Assembly (NCBI GenBank): GCA_963560245.1
Contig: CAUWNS010000020.1
Location: 1 to 33,201 of the forward strand
Direction: 5' to 3'
Source: Pseudoruminococcus_B sp937901805
GTDB taxonomy: Bacteria; Bacillota; Clostridia; Oscillospirales; Ruminococcaceae
Length of the DNA: 33,201 nucleotides
Positions 7,191-15,602 of the stretch are shown one piece after another (the first letter of the stretch is position 1; each line of letters begins with the position of its first letter). Made by a program: the position numbers and the translations under genes. The notes below the pieces were generated by a model. That model was not told where the DNA came from. It was given only the letters and a program-made list of their open reading frames with translations, and searched no databases.

Positions 7191-7479
7191 GTTGTAGAAA
7201 CCCCAATTTACGGTACGGTTATGCGCTTTTAGACTGCATACCCTCGCCGGGTACGGTAACGATTCATACACTGCTGTCGTTCAAGTTTTTTGAAAAAATC
7301 CGCAGTGTAACTTGATATTTTTCCTTGTAGTATAATAATATCCCTGTCATAGAGGCTTTTCTCCGCAAAATTTCGTAAAATTCTGTTTTCTGCGGATTTA
7401 TCGAAATGGTTCATAACCATCACATAGATTTTCAAAATACATACATGAAGAATACCATCATTAGAGGAGAGAATAGTGC

Positions 7480-8141
7480 ATGAGTTGTTACGGCTATAAT
7501 TATTCCAAAAGATGCTACCCCTCCCCTACAGAAGAACGCATCTATATTCAAGGTCCCATGGGTCCGCAGGATCCACAAGGAGAAACTGGCTGCCCTAAGG
7601 CCTTCAGGGAGAACAGGGAGACGCCGAACCTGCTCCTGAAATTACTGTTGCAGAAAATACTCTGACCGGCTATAAACTCAGTTTTAAAACACCGGAAAAC
7701 GAAATTATAAGCCCCAATCTCAAATTTGACATTTTGGCATATCATGCAGATTTATCAAAATCCGGAAGCGCCATGAACATTCCGTTGGAAAGCTTAATTT
7801 TAACAGTAGAGTATGATTCTTCTACCTCCATCAAACTAGCCATCCGGGCAGCGAACTCTTCCACACCGGTTCTGACAGATATCCGGAGAACCAGTATCTA
7901 TGGACTTGAAACTATCGAGGTGCAGACAAACAACAATGTCACTATTTCCGGCCGTTTTTCTCTGGACGATATTGTTTACAGCCAATCAGAAGAAACCCTT
8001 TGGATGCATATTAGAATGCAGAACCCTACTACAAATCTCTGGTCTATGTGTGAAATGCATACCTTCGCATCACAAGGCAGAATCGGAACCTCAGTGATTG
8101 TAGAATGGCTGTATACCGGCGTTACTTTTCAAACGCCATAA
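7480..8141 (+). pseudogene. Collagen-like surface protein with a frameshift
   Basis: Two frames together make one protein. Frame one starts at ATG 7480 (GAGGAGAG ribosome site upstream) with a Cys/Tyr-rich leader MSCYGYNYSKRCYPSPTEER, then collagen triplets GPM-GPQ-DPQ-GET-GCP up to about 7596. The other frame resumes at 7599 with GLQ-GEQ-GDA and runs without a stop through a roughly 165-residue beta-rich C-terminal domain to 8141. A net gain of two bases (or loss of one) near 7597 joins them exactly in triplet register. A Gly-to-Asp change in DPQ also breaks the repeat. The layout (short leader, G-X-Y repeats, globular C-terminal domain) resembles BclA-type exosporium or spore-surface proteins of Bacillota, but the globular domain is not one I can name. 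Without correction the product stops at 7665 after 61 residues. Confidence 0.75.
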
Positions 8142-8156
8142 TAATTTTCCTAAGAC

Positions 8157-8186
8157 AAAGATCCTCCTTTATCAGGGGGATCTTTT
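8157..8186 (+). terminator. Terminator of the collagen-like gene
   Basis: A 10-bp stem (8158-8167 with 8175-8184, one G-U pair) and TTTT lie just after the stop at 8141. Its presence supports treating the two collagen-like frames as one transcription unit. Confidence 0.8.
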
Positions 8187-8258
8187 CGTTGGTAGATACC
8201 TGTTCCCATGATACTTCCTCCTTCTTTTGGAGAAAATGAAAATATCTGTCCAGATAAC

Positions 8259-8288
8259 TTGCTTATATGGGGTAAAAAATGGTATACT
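8259..8288 (+). promoter_or_regulatory. Promoter of the asp23-yloV-recG operon
   Basis: TTGCTT (8259-8264), an 18-base spacer and TATACT (8283-8288), with TGG before the -10 giving an extended -10 element. The transcript would have a leader of about 80 bases containing a TTAGC/GCTAA inverted repeat. Confidence 0.65.
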
Positions 8289-8375
8289 GTATTTAATTAT
8301 CAAGCTAATTTTTATTGTACTTGCCGTTTTAGCAACCGCTAGCACGGCTAAGAGCCGGAAAGGAGGCTTTTCTCT

Positions 8376-8732
8376 TTGATTAAGATAGAAAACCATCTCG
8401 GCACCATTGATATTTCTCACGAATACTTTGTCAATATTGTCGGCCGCACTGCAACGGAATGTTTTGGCGTTGCAGGCATGGCTGTCAGCGGTCCTGCCCA
8501 AGGGCTTCGCAATGTCCTGACCAGACAGCAGGACAATCTTGACAAAGGGGTGCGCGTCCGCTGTACAGACGGAGTTCTGACCATTGATTTGCATATTATC
8601 GTCACCTATGGTGTCAATATCCCCGCAATTGTGAAAAGTATTGTCAACAAAGTACGCTATGTTGTGGAAGATTCAACCGGCCTGCATGTCAGCAAGGTCC
8701 ATGTCTTCGTCGATTCCATGAAAGTGCAGTAA
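8376..8732 (+). CDS. Asp23/Gls24 family envelope stress response protein
   Basis: A 118-residue protein of the Asp23/Gls24 family (YloU in Bacillus). The whole length is one such domain: LGTIDISHEYFVNIVGRTA, then GVAGM, GLRNVL, and the VRVRCTDGVLTIDLHIIVTYG block with the following alpha-helix IVKSIVNKVRYVVED. The exact role is not settled; members gather at the membrane in Staphylococcus and are linked to envelope and alkaline stress. The start is TTG at 8376, set by a perfect AAAGGAGG ribosome site 9 bases upstream and by the family N-terminus. As in Bacillus, it is directly followed by the yloV-like gene, 53 bases away, so the pair is likely functionally tied. Confidence 0.93.
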   Translation: MIKIENHLGTIDISHEYFVNIVGRTATECFGVAGMAVSGPAQGLRNVLTRQQDNLDKGVRVRCTDGVLTIDLHIIVTYGVNIPAIVKSIVNKVRYVVEDSTGLHVSKVHVFVDSMKVQ

Positions 8733-8785
8733 TTACGAAAGGAAGGGCTTTCGTTTTCTGCCCTTTCCATTAAGGAGTGCTGAAA

Positions 8786-10447
8786 TTGATACAGGGTTCT
8801 ACTCTGCGTGATGCGATTATCTCCGGTGCAAACAATATCACGAATCAGAAATACCGGGTGGACGAGCTCAATGTCTTCCCAGTGCCGGATGGAGATACCG
8901 GCACCAACATGTCGATGACCATTTCCAATGCTGCAAGGGAACTCTCCCTGCTCGGCGACGATACCTCTGTCGCAGAAGTTGCTGCAAAAGCGGCTTCTGC
9001 ACTTTTGCGGGGTGCACGCGGGAATTCCGGTGTCATCCTCTCTCTGCTGTTCCGTGGGTTTTCCAAGGGTCTTGCAGGATTGGAGGAAGCCGGCAGCGCA
9101 GATATTGCCCGCGCTTTGCAAATCGGTGTTTCCGCCGCCTATAAGGCAGTCATGAAACCAACAGAGGGTACAATTCTTACGGTAGCCCGGCTGGCTGGGG
9201 AACACGCCTCTGACATTTGTGAAGAGGTTACCGATCCTGTACAGCTTTGGGACGAAATTGTCAAGGCTGCCAAAGAGGCGCTGGATTCTACGCCGGAACT
9301 TCTGCCCGTGCTCAAAAAAGCCGGCGTCGTGGATGCTGGCGGCAAGGGATTCCTTGTCATTTGCGAGGGAATGCAATCCGTTTTTCAGGGAAAAGGGATT
9401 ATCCCCTCTGCCGAAGCTTCTGAGGCTCCCCCTGTCAAACAGGCTGTCGGTTTTGACGCCGCTGCAAAAGCAGATGATGAAATCGTCTTTACCTATTGTA
9501 CCGAGTTCATCGTAAACAAAAGGCGGGACGCTGAGGATGCACTGAAACTCCGCGCCTACTTGGAGTCGATTGGCGACTGCGTCGTGGTAGTGGATGACGA
9601 TGATATTATTAAGGTCCATGTCCACACAGACAACCCTGGAAATGCCCTTCAGGAAGGCCTGAAGTTTGGAATGCTGACCAATATGAAAATTGAAAACATG
9701 CGCGAACAGCATACCGCCCGTGTGATTGCAGACGCCCCTGATCATGAAGAGGGCAAACAGCATACCTATGCGCCGGTGGAACCGGATCGTCCCTATGGGT
9801 TTGTTGCTGTTGCCGCAGGGGAAGGCATTCAGAGCCTGTTTCGGGATTTAGGCGCCGACAATATTGTCAGCGGCGGACAAACCATGAATCCAAGCACGGA
9901 TGACATTTTAAACGCGATTCAGGCTACTCCGGCACAGACGGTCTTCGTCCTTCCCAATAACAAAAATATCATCATGGCAGCAGAACAAGCAGTCGAACTC
10001 TCTGATCGGGACGTCTGCGTCCTCCAGACCCGGACTATCCCCCAGGGACTTTCCGCGATGCTTGCCTTTGATCCGGACGCCACCTTGGAAGAAAACCGCT
10101 TAAATATGACGAAAGCCTTTGACAGGGTTTCTACCGGACAAATCACCTTTGCTGCACGGGATTCCGAGTACGACGGACATTCCATTAAAGAAGGCGAAGT
10201 CCTGGCTCTGGACAACGGGAAACTCAGTTTCATTGAACATGATATCGTCAAGGCCTGTGTCAAACTCACCCGCTCCCTTGTTCACCGTGACAGTTCGTTT
10301 ATCACTATCCTGTATGGTGCAGACGCTACGGAAGAGCAGGCAAATCAGGTGAAAGGGCAGTTAGACGCCCGTTTCAACGGGGAAATCGAGGTCAACGTCA
10401 TTCCCGGCGGACAACCCGTTTACTATTTCATTATTTCTGTAGAATAA
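8786..10447 (+). CDS. DAK2/DegV-type kinase, YloV/FakA family
   Basis: A 553-residue protein built of an N-terminal DhaL (DAK2) ATP-binding domain (about 1-200), a middle linker domain, and a C-terminal DegV-like part. The DhaL signature ELNVFPVPDGDTGTNM binds ADP and magnesium through the Asp residues, and RGNSGVILSLLFRG and PTEGTILTVAR are family blocks. The C-terminal end PVYYFIISVE is typical of the YloV family. Its Staphylococcus homologue FakA, with FakB lipid-binding partners, phosphorylates exogenous fatty acids; no fakB/degV gene is in this window, so fatty-acid kinase activity is inference. The GTG at 8777 overlaps the AAGGAG ribosome site, so I choose the TTG at 8786, 8 bases after it, which matches homologue starts. 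Operon partner of asp23 and recG. Confidence 0.92.
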   Translation: MIQGSTLRDAIISGANNITNQKYRVDELNVFPVPDGDTGTNMSMTISNAARELSLLGDDTSVAEVAAKAASALLRGARGNSGVILSLLFRGFSKGLAGLEEAGSADIARALQIGVSAAYKAVMKPTEGTILTVARLAGEHASDICEEVTDPVQLWDEIVKAAKEALDSTPELLPVLKKAGVVDAGGKGFLVICEGMQSVFQGKGIIPSAEASEAPPVKQAVGFDAAAKADDEIVFTYCTEFIVNKRRDAEDALKLRAYLESIGDCVVVVDDDDIIKVHVHTDNPGNALQEGLKFGMLTNMKIENMREQHTARVIADAPDHEEGKQHTYAPVEPDRPYGFVAVAAGEGIQSLFRDLGADNIVSGGQTMNPSTDDILNAIQATPAQTVFVLPNNKNIIMAAEQAVELSDRDVCVLQTRTIPQGLSAMLAFDPDATLEENRLNMTKAFDRVSTGQITFAARDSEYDGHSIKEGEVLALDNGKLSFIEHDIVKACVKLTRSLVHRDSSFITILYGADATEEQANQVKGQLDARFNGEIEVNVIPGGQPVYYFIISVE

Positions 10448-10469
10448 TGGAAAACCCCTTACAAATTTT

Positions 10470-10508
10470 CTACCCCCTGCATCATCTGCCGGGGGTAGTT
10501 TCTTTCTT
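10470..10508 (+). terminator. Weak hairpin between yloV-like gene and recG
   Basis: An 8-bp CTACCCCC/GGGGGTAG stem (10470-10477 with 10491-10498) with a 13-base loop is followed by TTTCTTTCTT. It may cause partial termination and lower recG expression; the broken T-run argues against complete termination. Confidence 0.5.
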
Positions 10509-10528
10509 GTCTGCAGGAGGTAACCCCC

Positions 10529-12571
10529 ATGAAAAACCTTTCCGATTACGGCATCCAGTATCTCAAAGGAGTTGGACCCAAACGGGCGGAACTCTATCAT
10601 AAAATCGGCGTCCGCACCCTCCAGGACCTTCTCTATTATTTTCCGCGCAGCTATATTGACGTAACCTCCCCCGCACCGATTGCCTCTGTCCCGCTGGACA
10701 CCCCCTGCGCTGTAGTGGCCACAGTCATTGCAAAATCCGGAGAGCAGCGTATCCGCAAGGGAATGAGTTTATATAAAATCAAGGTGACTGATTATACTAC
10801 TGAGATGGTTATCACCTTTTTTAACCAGAAATTCCTGGCGGAAAAATTGGAAATCGGAAAGCAGTATCTTTTCTACGGAAAGGTAACCGGGAATTTTCTC
10901 AAACGTGAAATGGCAAGCCCTCTGTGTGAAGATATCCACTCCGCAGAGCATATGCTCCCCATCTATCCGCTGACAGAAGGGCTGACGGGGAATATCCTGA
11001 AAAACAACGTCCACACCGTACTAGAAATGCTTGACGATCGTTTTGAAGACCCCCTTCCGGATTCCATGCGCAAAGAATACGGCCTGTGCCATCTGCGTTT
11101 TGCACTGGAAACCATCCATTTCCCCAAATCCGATTACGACCTTACCATCGCACGGAACAGGCTGATTTTTGACGAGCTGCTCTCCCTCCAGCTGGGACTT
11201 GCCCAGCTAAAACAGCGGGCGCGCACACAGACAAAGGCTTCCATGCCTCATGCGGATCTGGACAGCTTCTACAGAGCCCTCCCCTTTTCCCCTACTGGGG
11301 CGCAGCGCCGTGCGATCGAGGACGTCACGCGGGATTTGGCTCGGGATATCCCGATGAACCGCCTGGTACAGGGGGATGTCGGTTCCGGCAAAACGCTTGT
11401 CGCCGCGGCAGCCTGCCTGATTGCCTGTCAAAACGGTTGGCAGAGCGCCTTGATGGCACCCACGGAAATCCTTGCAGAACAGCATTTCCATTCGCTTTCC
11501 TCCCTGCTCGGGGAAAGCGGCATACGCATCGGACTGCTAACCGGCTCCATCACCGCTGCAAAAAAACGGGAAATCGTCCGTCAAATCAATGAAGGGGAAC
11601 TGGATCTTGTGATCGGTACCCATGCGCTAATCCAGGACAAGGTGCAGTTTTCTGCGTTGGGCCTGGTCGTCACGGATGAACAGCACCGTTTTGGTGTGGA
11701 ACAGCGCAGCCTGCTCGCCGGCAAGGGAGAGCACCCGCATATGCTGGTCATGTCTGCTACGCCCATCCCCCGCACGCTTGCCCTGATTATCTATGGCGAC
11801 CTGGACGTCTCCATCATTGATGAATTGCCGCCGGGACGGCAGATCATCCACACCTATGCAATCGATTCCGCCAAACGGATGCGGGCGTTCGGCTTTGTGA
11901 AAAAGCACCTTGAGCAGGGACGGCAGGCTTATATTGTCTGTCCATTGGTAGAACAAGGGGAAAGTGACTTAAAATCCGCTACCCAGTACGAACGCCTTCT
12001 GCGGGAAAAATACTTTCCAGAATACCACGTCGGGCTGCTTCACGGAAAAATGAAACCCTCTGAAAAGGACAAAACCATGCGCGCTTTCCAGAACGGGGAG
12101 ATCGATATCCTCGTCTCCACTACGGTCATCGAAGTTGGGGTGGACGTTTCCAACGCCGTGATTATGCTGATTGAAAACGCAGAGCGTTTCGGTCTTTCCC
12201 AGCTTCATCAGCTCAGGGGACGGGTTGGGCGCGGCAGCTACCAGTCGTACTGCATCCTTGTTTCTGATGCAAAAAACCAGGAAGCCCTGGGCAGGCTCGG
12301 GATCATGTGCAAAACCACCGATGGATTTGCCATTGCGGAATTCGATCTCAAGCAGAGAGGGCCAGGAGATTTTTTTGGACATAAACAGCACGGTCTTCCG
12401 GAATTGAAAATCGCGGATATGATGAATGATACCCAGCTCATCCACCTGACAAAAAACATCAGCGAACGCCTGCTCACAGAGGATCCGGATCTGTCCCATA
12501 CAGAACACCGCGGCCTTTTGGAAATGACACGGCGTCTGTTTTCCCGCACTGGAGACGCCGGGCTCAATTAA
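10529..12571 (+). CDS. recG: ATP-dependent DNA helicase RecG
   Basis: RecG remodels stalled replication forks and recombination intermediates, driving branch migration with ATP. The 680-residue length is normal. An N-terminal wedge/OB-fold domain occupies about residues 1-235 (with the helix-hairpin-helix-like LKGVGPKRAELYHKIGV at the start). The superfamily II helicase motor follows: Walker A GDVGSGKT at 282-289, motif II DEQH at 383-386, motif III SATPIPRTL, and motif VI QLRGRVGRG. The C-terminal helical region follows. The ATG at 10529 is preceded by GCAGGAGG. It follows the yloV-like gene as in Bacillus and is followed 12 bases later by the HAD gene, so all are probably one operon. Confidence 0.97.
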   Translation: MKNLSDYGIQYLKGVGPKRAELYHKIGVRTLQDLLYYFPRSYIDVTSPAPIASVPLDTPCAVVATVIAKSGEQRIRKGMSLYKIKVTDYTTEMVITFFNQKFLAEKLEIGKQYLFYGKVTGNFLKREMASPLCEDIHSAEHMLPIYPLTEGLTGNILKNNVHTVLEMLDDRFEDPLPDSMRKEYGLCHLRFALETIHFPKSDYDLTIARNRLIFDELLSLQLGLAQLKQRARTQTKASMPHADLDSFYRALPFSPTGAQRRAIEDVTRDLARDIPMNRLVQGDVGSGKTLVAAAACLIACQNGWQSALMAPTEILAEQHFHSLSSLLGESGIRIGLLTGSITAAKKREIVRQINEGELDLVIGTHALIQDKVQFSALGLVVTDEQHRFGVEQRSLLAGKGEHPHMLVMSATPIPRTLALIIYGDLDVSIIDELPPGRQIIHTYAIDSAKRMRAFGFVKKHLEQGRQAYIVCPLVEQGESDLKSATQYERLLREKYFPEYHVGLLHGKMKPSEKDKTMRAFQNGEIDILVSTTVIEVGVDVSNAVIMLIENAERFGLSQLHQLRGRVGRGSYQSYCILVSDAKNQEALGRLGIMCKTTDGFAIAEFDLKQRGPGDFFGHKQHGLPELKIADMMNDTQLIHLTKNISERLLTEDPDLSHTEHRGLLEMTRRLFSRTGDAGLN

Positions 12572-12583
12572 AGGGAGGAAACT

Positions 12584-13231
12584 ATGATGCAAAAACAAAT
12601 ACTGCTGTTTGATCTTGACGGTACTCTCACCGATTCCGCTCCCGGGATCATCCATTCCGCCATTTATGCCCTGGAATCATTTGGAATCCATGCCGATCCT
12701 GCGGATTTGAGAAAATTCATCGGTCCTCCTCTTTCCCAGTCTTTTGAGGAGTTCTACGGTTTTTCCAAAACACAGGCAACGGAAGCCGTCAAAAAATACC
12801 GGGAATATTTTGCAGAGAAAGGTATTTTTGAAAATGAACCATACCCGGGGATTGAAGCGATACTCCGTCAGCTTCAGCAAAATGGGAAGCGCCTGCTGGT
12901 CGCCACCTCTAAACCGGAAGTCTTTGCCAAACGGATTTTGGAACATTTTTCCCTCTCTGCCTATTTCGAAGGAATCACCGGCAGCGAACTCGACGGAACC
13001 CGTACGGACAAGGCGGAGGTCATTGCCTATGCCCTGCAAAAGGCGGGAATCCACGAAAAGGAAACTGCTGTCATGATCGGTGATCGCAAGCACGACATCC
13101 TGGGCGCTCAAAAAAACGGATTGGAAAGCATCGGCGTGCTCTACGGCTATGGCTCCCGAGAGGAACTGGAGCTGGCCGGCGCTACGCAAATTGTCCTCTC
13201 CCCGCTGGAGCTGCTCCGTATTCTGCCTTAA
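12584..13231 (+). CDS. HAD phosphatase, phosphoglycolate phosphatase-like
   Basis: A 215-residue HAD subfamily IA hydrolase. Motif I is LLFDLDGTLTDSAPG with Asp10 and Asp12, the cap carries FIGPPLSQSF, motif II is VATSKPE, motif III is the lysine in RTDKAEVI, and motif IV is VMIGDRKHDILGA. The G-P-P-L cap motif and the VATSKP segment are typical of the Gph/PpaX-like group, which acts on phosphoglycolate or pyrophosphate; the true substrate is not fixed by sequence. All catalytic residues are present. AGGGAGG lies 5 bases before the ATG at 12584 and 8 before a second ATG at 12587, so the second is equally possible. It is 12 bases behind recG. Confidence 0.9.
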   Translation: MMQKQILLFDLDGTLTDSAPGIIHSAIYALESFGIHADPADLRKFIGPPLSQSFEEFYGFSKTQATEAVKKYREYFAEKGIFENEPYPGIEAILRQLQQNGKRLLVATSKPEVFAKRILEHFSLSAYFEGITGSELDGTRTDKAEVIAYALQKAGIHEKETAVMIGDRKHDILGAQKNGLESIGVLYGYGSREELELAGATQIVLSPLELLRILP

Positions 13232-13311
13232 ACACCCTACAGAACCTCCTCGGAACTTCCGGCATACCAGTTGGTTTCTGGAATCAAAAATACAGAAGGA
13301 GAGCCTTTTTA

Positions 13312-13950
13312 ATGAGACGGATCATCACCGTACAGCATACCCAATCCATTCACCATACCAATGGAATGATCGGATCGGTAACCGATTGGGAACTTACAGA
13401 GTATGGAAAGCAGCAGGCAGAAACCTTGGCAAAAAATCTGTCAGCAGAAATTTGCGGAACTTCCTGGACTGTGTATTGTTCCAATTTAAAACGCGCCGTC
13501 CAAACCGCTCAGCCCCTTTGCAGGCGTTTAGGGATCCCCCCTGTTTTCTGTTCCGAACTCCGGGAACGCGATCTTGGAAGCGCCGTGGGCAAATCTGCCG
13601 CCTGGCTGCATGAACAACAGCGCATACACCCGGATTGGTATGAAAACACAGTGGATGACCGCTGTGTTCCAGATGCACAATCCCGCCGGGAATGTTATGG
13701 GGTGCTTGAACGCTTTTATCGGGAAACCATTCAGAAAACCAAAGGAAATCTGATCCTCGTCTCCCACGGAGATGCTTTAAGTTTGTTTCACGCCATTTGG
13801 CTGGGACTGACGCCCGAAGCGCTGAACCGGTATAATCTTTTCGGAAAGGCCGGAGGCGTATCCTTTTTACTCGAAGAGGATGACGGAAAACACTGTATTC
13901 AGCGTTTTGGTGATCTTTCTTATTTGATTGAAAGAAAGTGGGAAAATTAG
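13312..13950 (+). CDS. Histidine phosphatase family protein with variant RHG motif
   Basis: A 212-residue member of the phosphoglycerate-mutase-like (histidine phosphatase) fold. The usual N-terminal R-H-G-E/Q-T is replaced by VQHTQSIHH: the catalytic histidine at position 9 is kept but the neighbouring Arg is Gln and the Gly is Thr. The remaining family blocks are present: TDWELTEYGKQQAETLA, VYCSNLKRAVQTAQPL (second arginine), ELRERDLGSAVG with the catalytic Glu, and the second histidine in LILVSHGDALSLF. Because the second His, the second Arg and the Glu are kept, activity on a phosphoester is possible but substrate handling must differ. AGAAGGAGAG lies upstream of the ATG. It stands 80 bases behind the HAD gene and ends at a terminator. 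Confidence 0.85.
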   Translation: MRRIITVQHTQSIHHTNGMIGSVTDWELTEYGKQQAETLAKNLSAEICGTSWTVYCSNLKRAVQTAQPLCRRLGIPPVFCSELRERDLGSAVGKSAAWLHEQQRIHPDWYENTVDDRCVPDAQSRRECYGVLERFYRETIQKTKGNLILVSHGDALSLFHAIWLGLTPEALNRYNLFGKAGGVSFLLEEDDGKHCIQRFGDLSYLIERKWEN

Positions 13951-13985
13951 AAAAAAGGAAACCCGGGAATCGGGTTTCCTTTTTT
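13951..13985. terminator. Bidirectional terminator
   Basis: A perfect 15-bp palindromic arm pair (13951-13965 with 13971-13985) with a 5-base loop, A-run on the left and T-run on the right, between the histidine phosphatase gene and the convergent peptidase gene. Confidence 0.92.
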
Positions 13986-13994
13986 GTTTTCCTT

Positions 13995-15386
13995 TTATCC
14001 ATGTATTCGATCCGCTACAAGCAGTCCGCTTTCCATCTGGATAGAGACCAAACGTTTAATCGGAACCACTTCATAGTGGAGTACGGTTTCCAGATAATCC
14101 GTGGTCTCTTTCAGCTTGTCTTCAAAAAGATCCATTGCCTCACACAGGGCACGCTGCTTTTCTTTATTCTTCTCACCGCTTGCTTCCATTTTTTGGAGTT
14201 CCGTCTCGTTAGCGCGCAGCATAAGGCCAAAAGAAAGCGCTTTATAAAATTTTGCCATAATCAGGTTATCGAATTTTTCCGATACCGTAGCCGGTCGTTC
14301 ATATTCTGTCTCTGTTTCCACCTTTTTACGCAGAGTATCGTCCTCACTCATCTTCGTAAAGGCGTCCATTGCCATTTTAAAAGGATTATTATCCGCAATG
14401 AAGTGCCAAGAAAGCTTCATAGTCTCCCGAATAAAAGCATCTGCCTGCGCCGAATAGTCAAGGTTCTGCAAAATGGCTTCCCTGCGGGTAATATCGGATG
14501 GGGAAAGATCGCAGATCCGTTCATCATAAAAATACGGCAGTTCAGTAAGCAGAGTGAAAGAACCATATTTTGCGTCCGCATAATCGGAACTGCAGGTACC
14601 TGTACCACACAACTCCTCCGGATGCTCTACTCCATACTTTTCATAGTAATCATAGGTCTGCGCCATACCGATTCCCTGGTAAACTGCCGGGCTGTATAAG
14701 ACGCAGTAGGGCGCTTCTGGTTCTCCCAAGTTAAGCGGTACGCCATGGCGAGCCGCCACTGCACGCACCTGGTCATACAGGGTTTCATCCATCGGGCGGG
14801 ACATATAATAATAAACCCCGCCAAAACCCGCATTGTGGAGAGAGTACAGGAATTCCGGTTTTAACTCATCAATCAGTTTCATAACCGCCTGTGTTTCCGG
14901 GATGGAATTATGGAAATGCAGGTTTTTATAATCAATTGGAAAAGTCCAGTCCACCTGCTGCGTTGGAGCAGGCCGGAAAAAATGCCGAATATAATTGTAA
15001 ATATGGTAAGGACCTTTCATCCAGCCTTCATTGAGTTTGGTACCGTCCACATCCCAGGATTTGATCAGATAAAACGTGTAATCCAATTCTTTTCGCAGCT
15101 GGGCATCCTCTGCCAGAATACGGGAAAAAGCCTCCAGCATCATAGCCCCAATCGGCTCGTTTGGATGGGGGCAGCCATAAAAAATTGCATTTTTGGAACC
15201 TTCCCCAATCTTCAAACAGTACAGGGGATGGCCATCCCTGCTTTTTCCGCATTCAAACAGGGACACCACATCCGGATATTCTTCTGCCAGACGCCGGCTG
15301 CTCTCGTCCATCTCTTCCACGGTCAGAAAAGTCTGATAATCCGGGATTTTATCAATCGCTCTTCTCAGGGTTTCCTGCTGTAACAT
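13995..15386 (-). CDS. M14-family zinc carboxypeptidase-like protein
   Basis: A 463-residue protein with the M14 metallocarboxypeptidase core. The zinc-binding H-x-x-E is in FYGCPHPNEPIGA (His74, Glu77), the third ligand is His184 in LYSLHNAGFGG, and the catalytic glutamate is probably Glu282 in LLTELPYF. KSRDGHPLYCLKIG before the zinc site is the usual strand with the R-D/G turn. There is no signal peptide or membrane span, so it should be cytoplasmic, and the final 150 residues are a helical extension with no recognised domain. Substrate is unknown; cytosolic M14 proteins trim peptides or peptidoglycan fragments. The ATG at 15386 is chosen because GGAGGAAATGAG lies immediately before; the 48 extra codons up to 15530 have no ribosome site and lack family similarity. 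Confidence 0.82.
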   Translation of the reverse strand: MLQQETLRRAIDKIPDYQTFLTVEEMDESSRRLAEEYPDVVSLFECGKSRDGHPLYCLKIGEGSKNAIFYGCPHPNEPIGAMMLEAFSRILAEDAQLRKELDYTFYLIKSWDVDGTKLNEGWMKGPYHIYNYIRHFFRPAPTQQVDWTFPIDYKNLHFHNSIPETQAVMKLIDELKPEFLYSLHNAGFGGVYYYMSRPMDETLYDQVRAVAARHGVPLNLGEPEAPYCVLYSPAVYQGIGMAQTYDYYEKYGVEHPEELCGTGTCSSDYADAKYGSFTLLTELPYFYDERICDLSPSDITRREAILQNLDYSAQADAFIRETMKLSWHFIADNNPFKMAMDAFTKMSEDDTLRKKVETETEYERPATVSEKFDNLIMAKFYKALSFGLMLRANETELQKMEASGEKNKEKQRALCEAMDLFEDKLKETTDYLETVLHYEVVPIKRLVSIQMESGLLVADRIHG

Positions 15387-15546
15387 CTCATTTCCTCCTG
15401 AAGCTTTTTCTCCATTGTACACCCCGGGTTTAAAGGATTCCAGACCTGAAAAGACAGTTTGGAAAAACTGATAAGTTTCCCCTTGCTTTTTAGTGAAAAG
15501 GGAGAACAGCTTATACATCTTGGTTTTCATTCGCCTCTTGATTTGC

Positions 15547-15552
15547 TATAAT
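15547..15552 (+). promoter_or_regulatory. Extended -10 promoter for the AEC transporter gene
   Basis: TTTGCTATAAT gives a perfect -10 (15547-15552) with an extended TGC element; no good -35 is visible at 17 bases. Transcription from about 15559 gives a leader of about 70 bases that contains the hairpin at 15580-15602. Confidence 0.5.
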
Positions 15553-15579
15553 AGAAAAAACGGAAATAACCTTCTTCCT

Positions 15580-15602
15580 GGCAGAACATTCTGCGTTCTG
15601 CC
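15580..15602 (+). promoter_or_regulatory. Leader hairpin before the AEC transporter gene
   Basis: An 8-bp stem GGCAGAAC/GTTCTGCC (15580-15587 with 15595-15602) with a 7-base loop lies 27 bases before the ATG at 15630, followed by GGTTTTCC. It could be a weak attenuator or a protein-binding site; nothing further supports either. Confidence 0.35.

Larger units (their letters stand above)
6958..7479. other. Gene-less region with several hairpins
   Basis: No credible protein gene lies here. The region holds a 9-bp inverted repeat (6975-6983 with 6998-7006), two terminator-like hairpins (7015-7049 and 7147-7190), and GC-richer repeats around 7215-7260 in which GTACGG occurs twice and a small ACCC/GGGT hairpin forms. 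TATAAT occurs at 7330-7335 without a well-spaced -35. The section 7050-7190 could be a small RNA ending at the second terminator, or the remains of a lost gene; the sequence alone does not decide. The last part is the leader of the collagen-like gene. Confidence 0.4.

Noticed and set aside
7229..7435. A 68-residue minus-strand frame in the gene-less region
   Set aside because: No ribosome site, no promoter, and no family resemblance; kept only as a remote possibility.
7420..7479. A SigK-type promoter before the collagen-like gene
   Set aside because: CATACATGA with an AC 16 bases upstream is only a partial match to the SigK pattern and the region is AT-rich, so chance is likely.
8657..9763. 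A 368-residue minus-strand frame
   Set aside because: It is antisense to the yloV-like gene, whose protein has clear DhaL motifs; the minus frame has no ribosome site or family.
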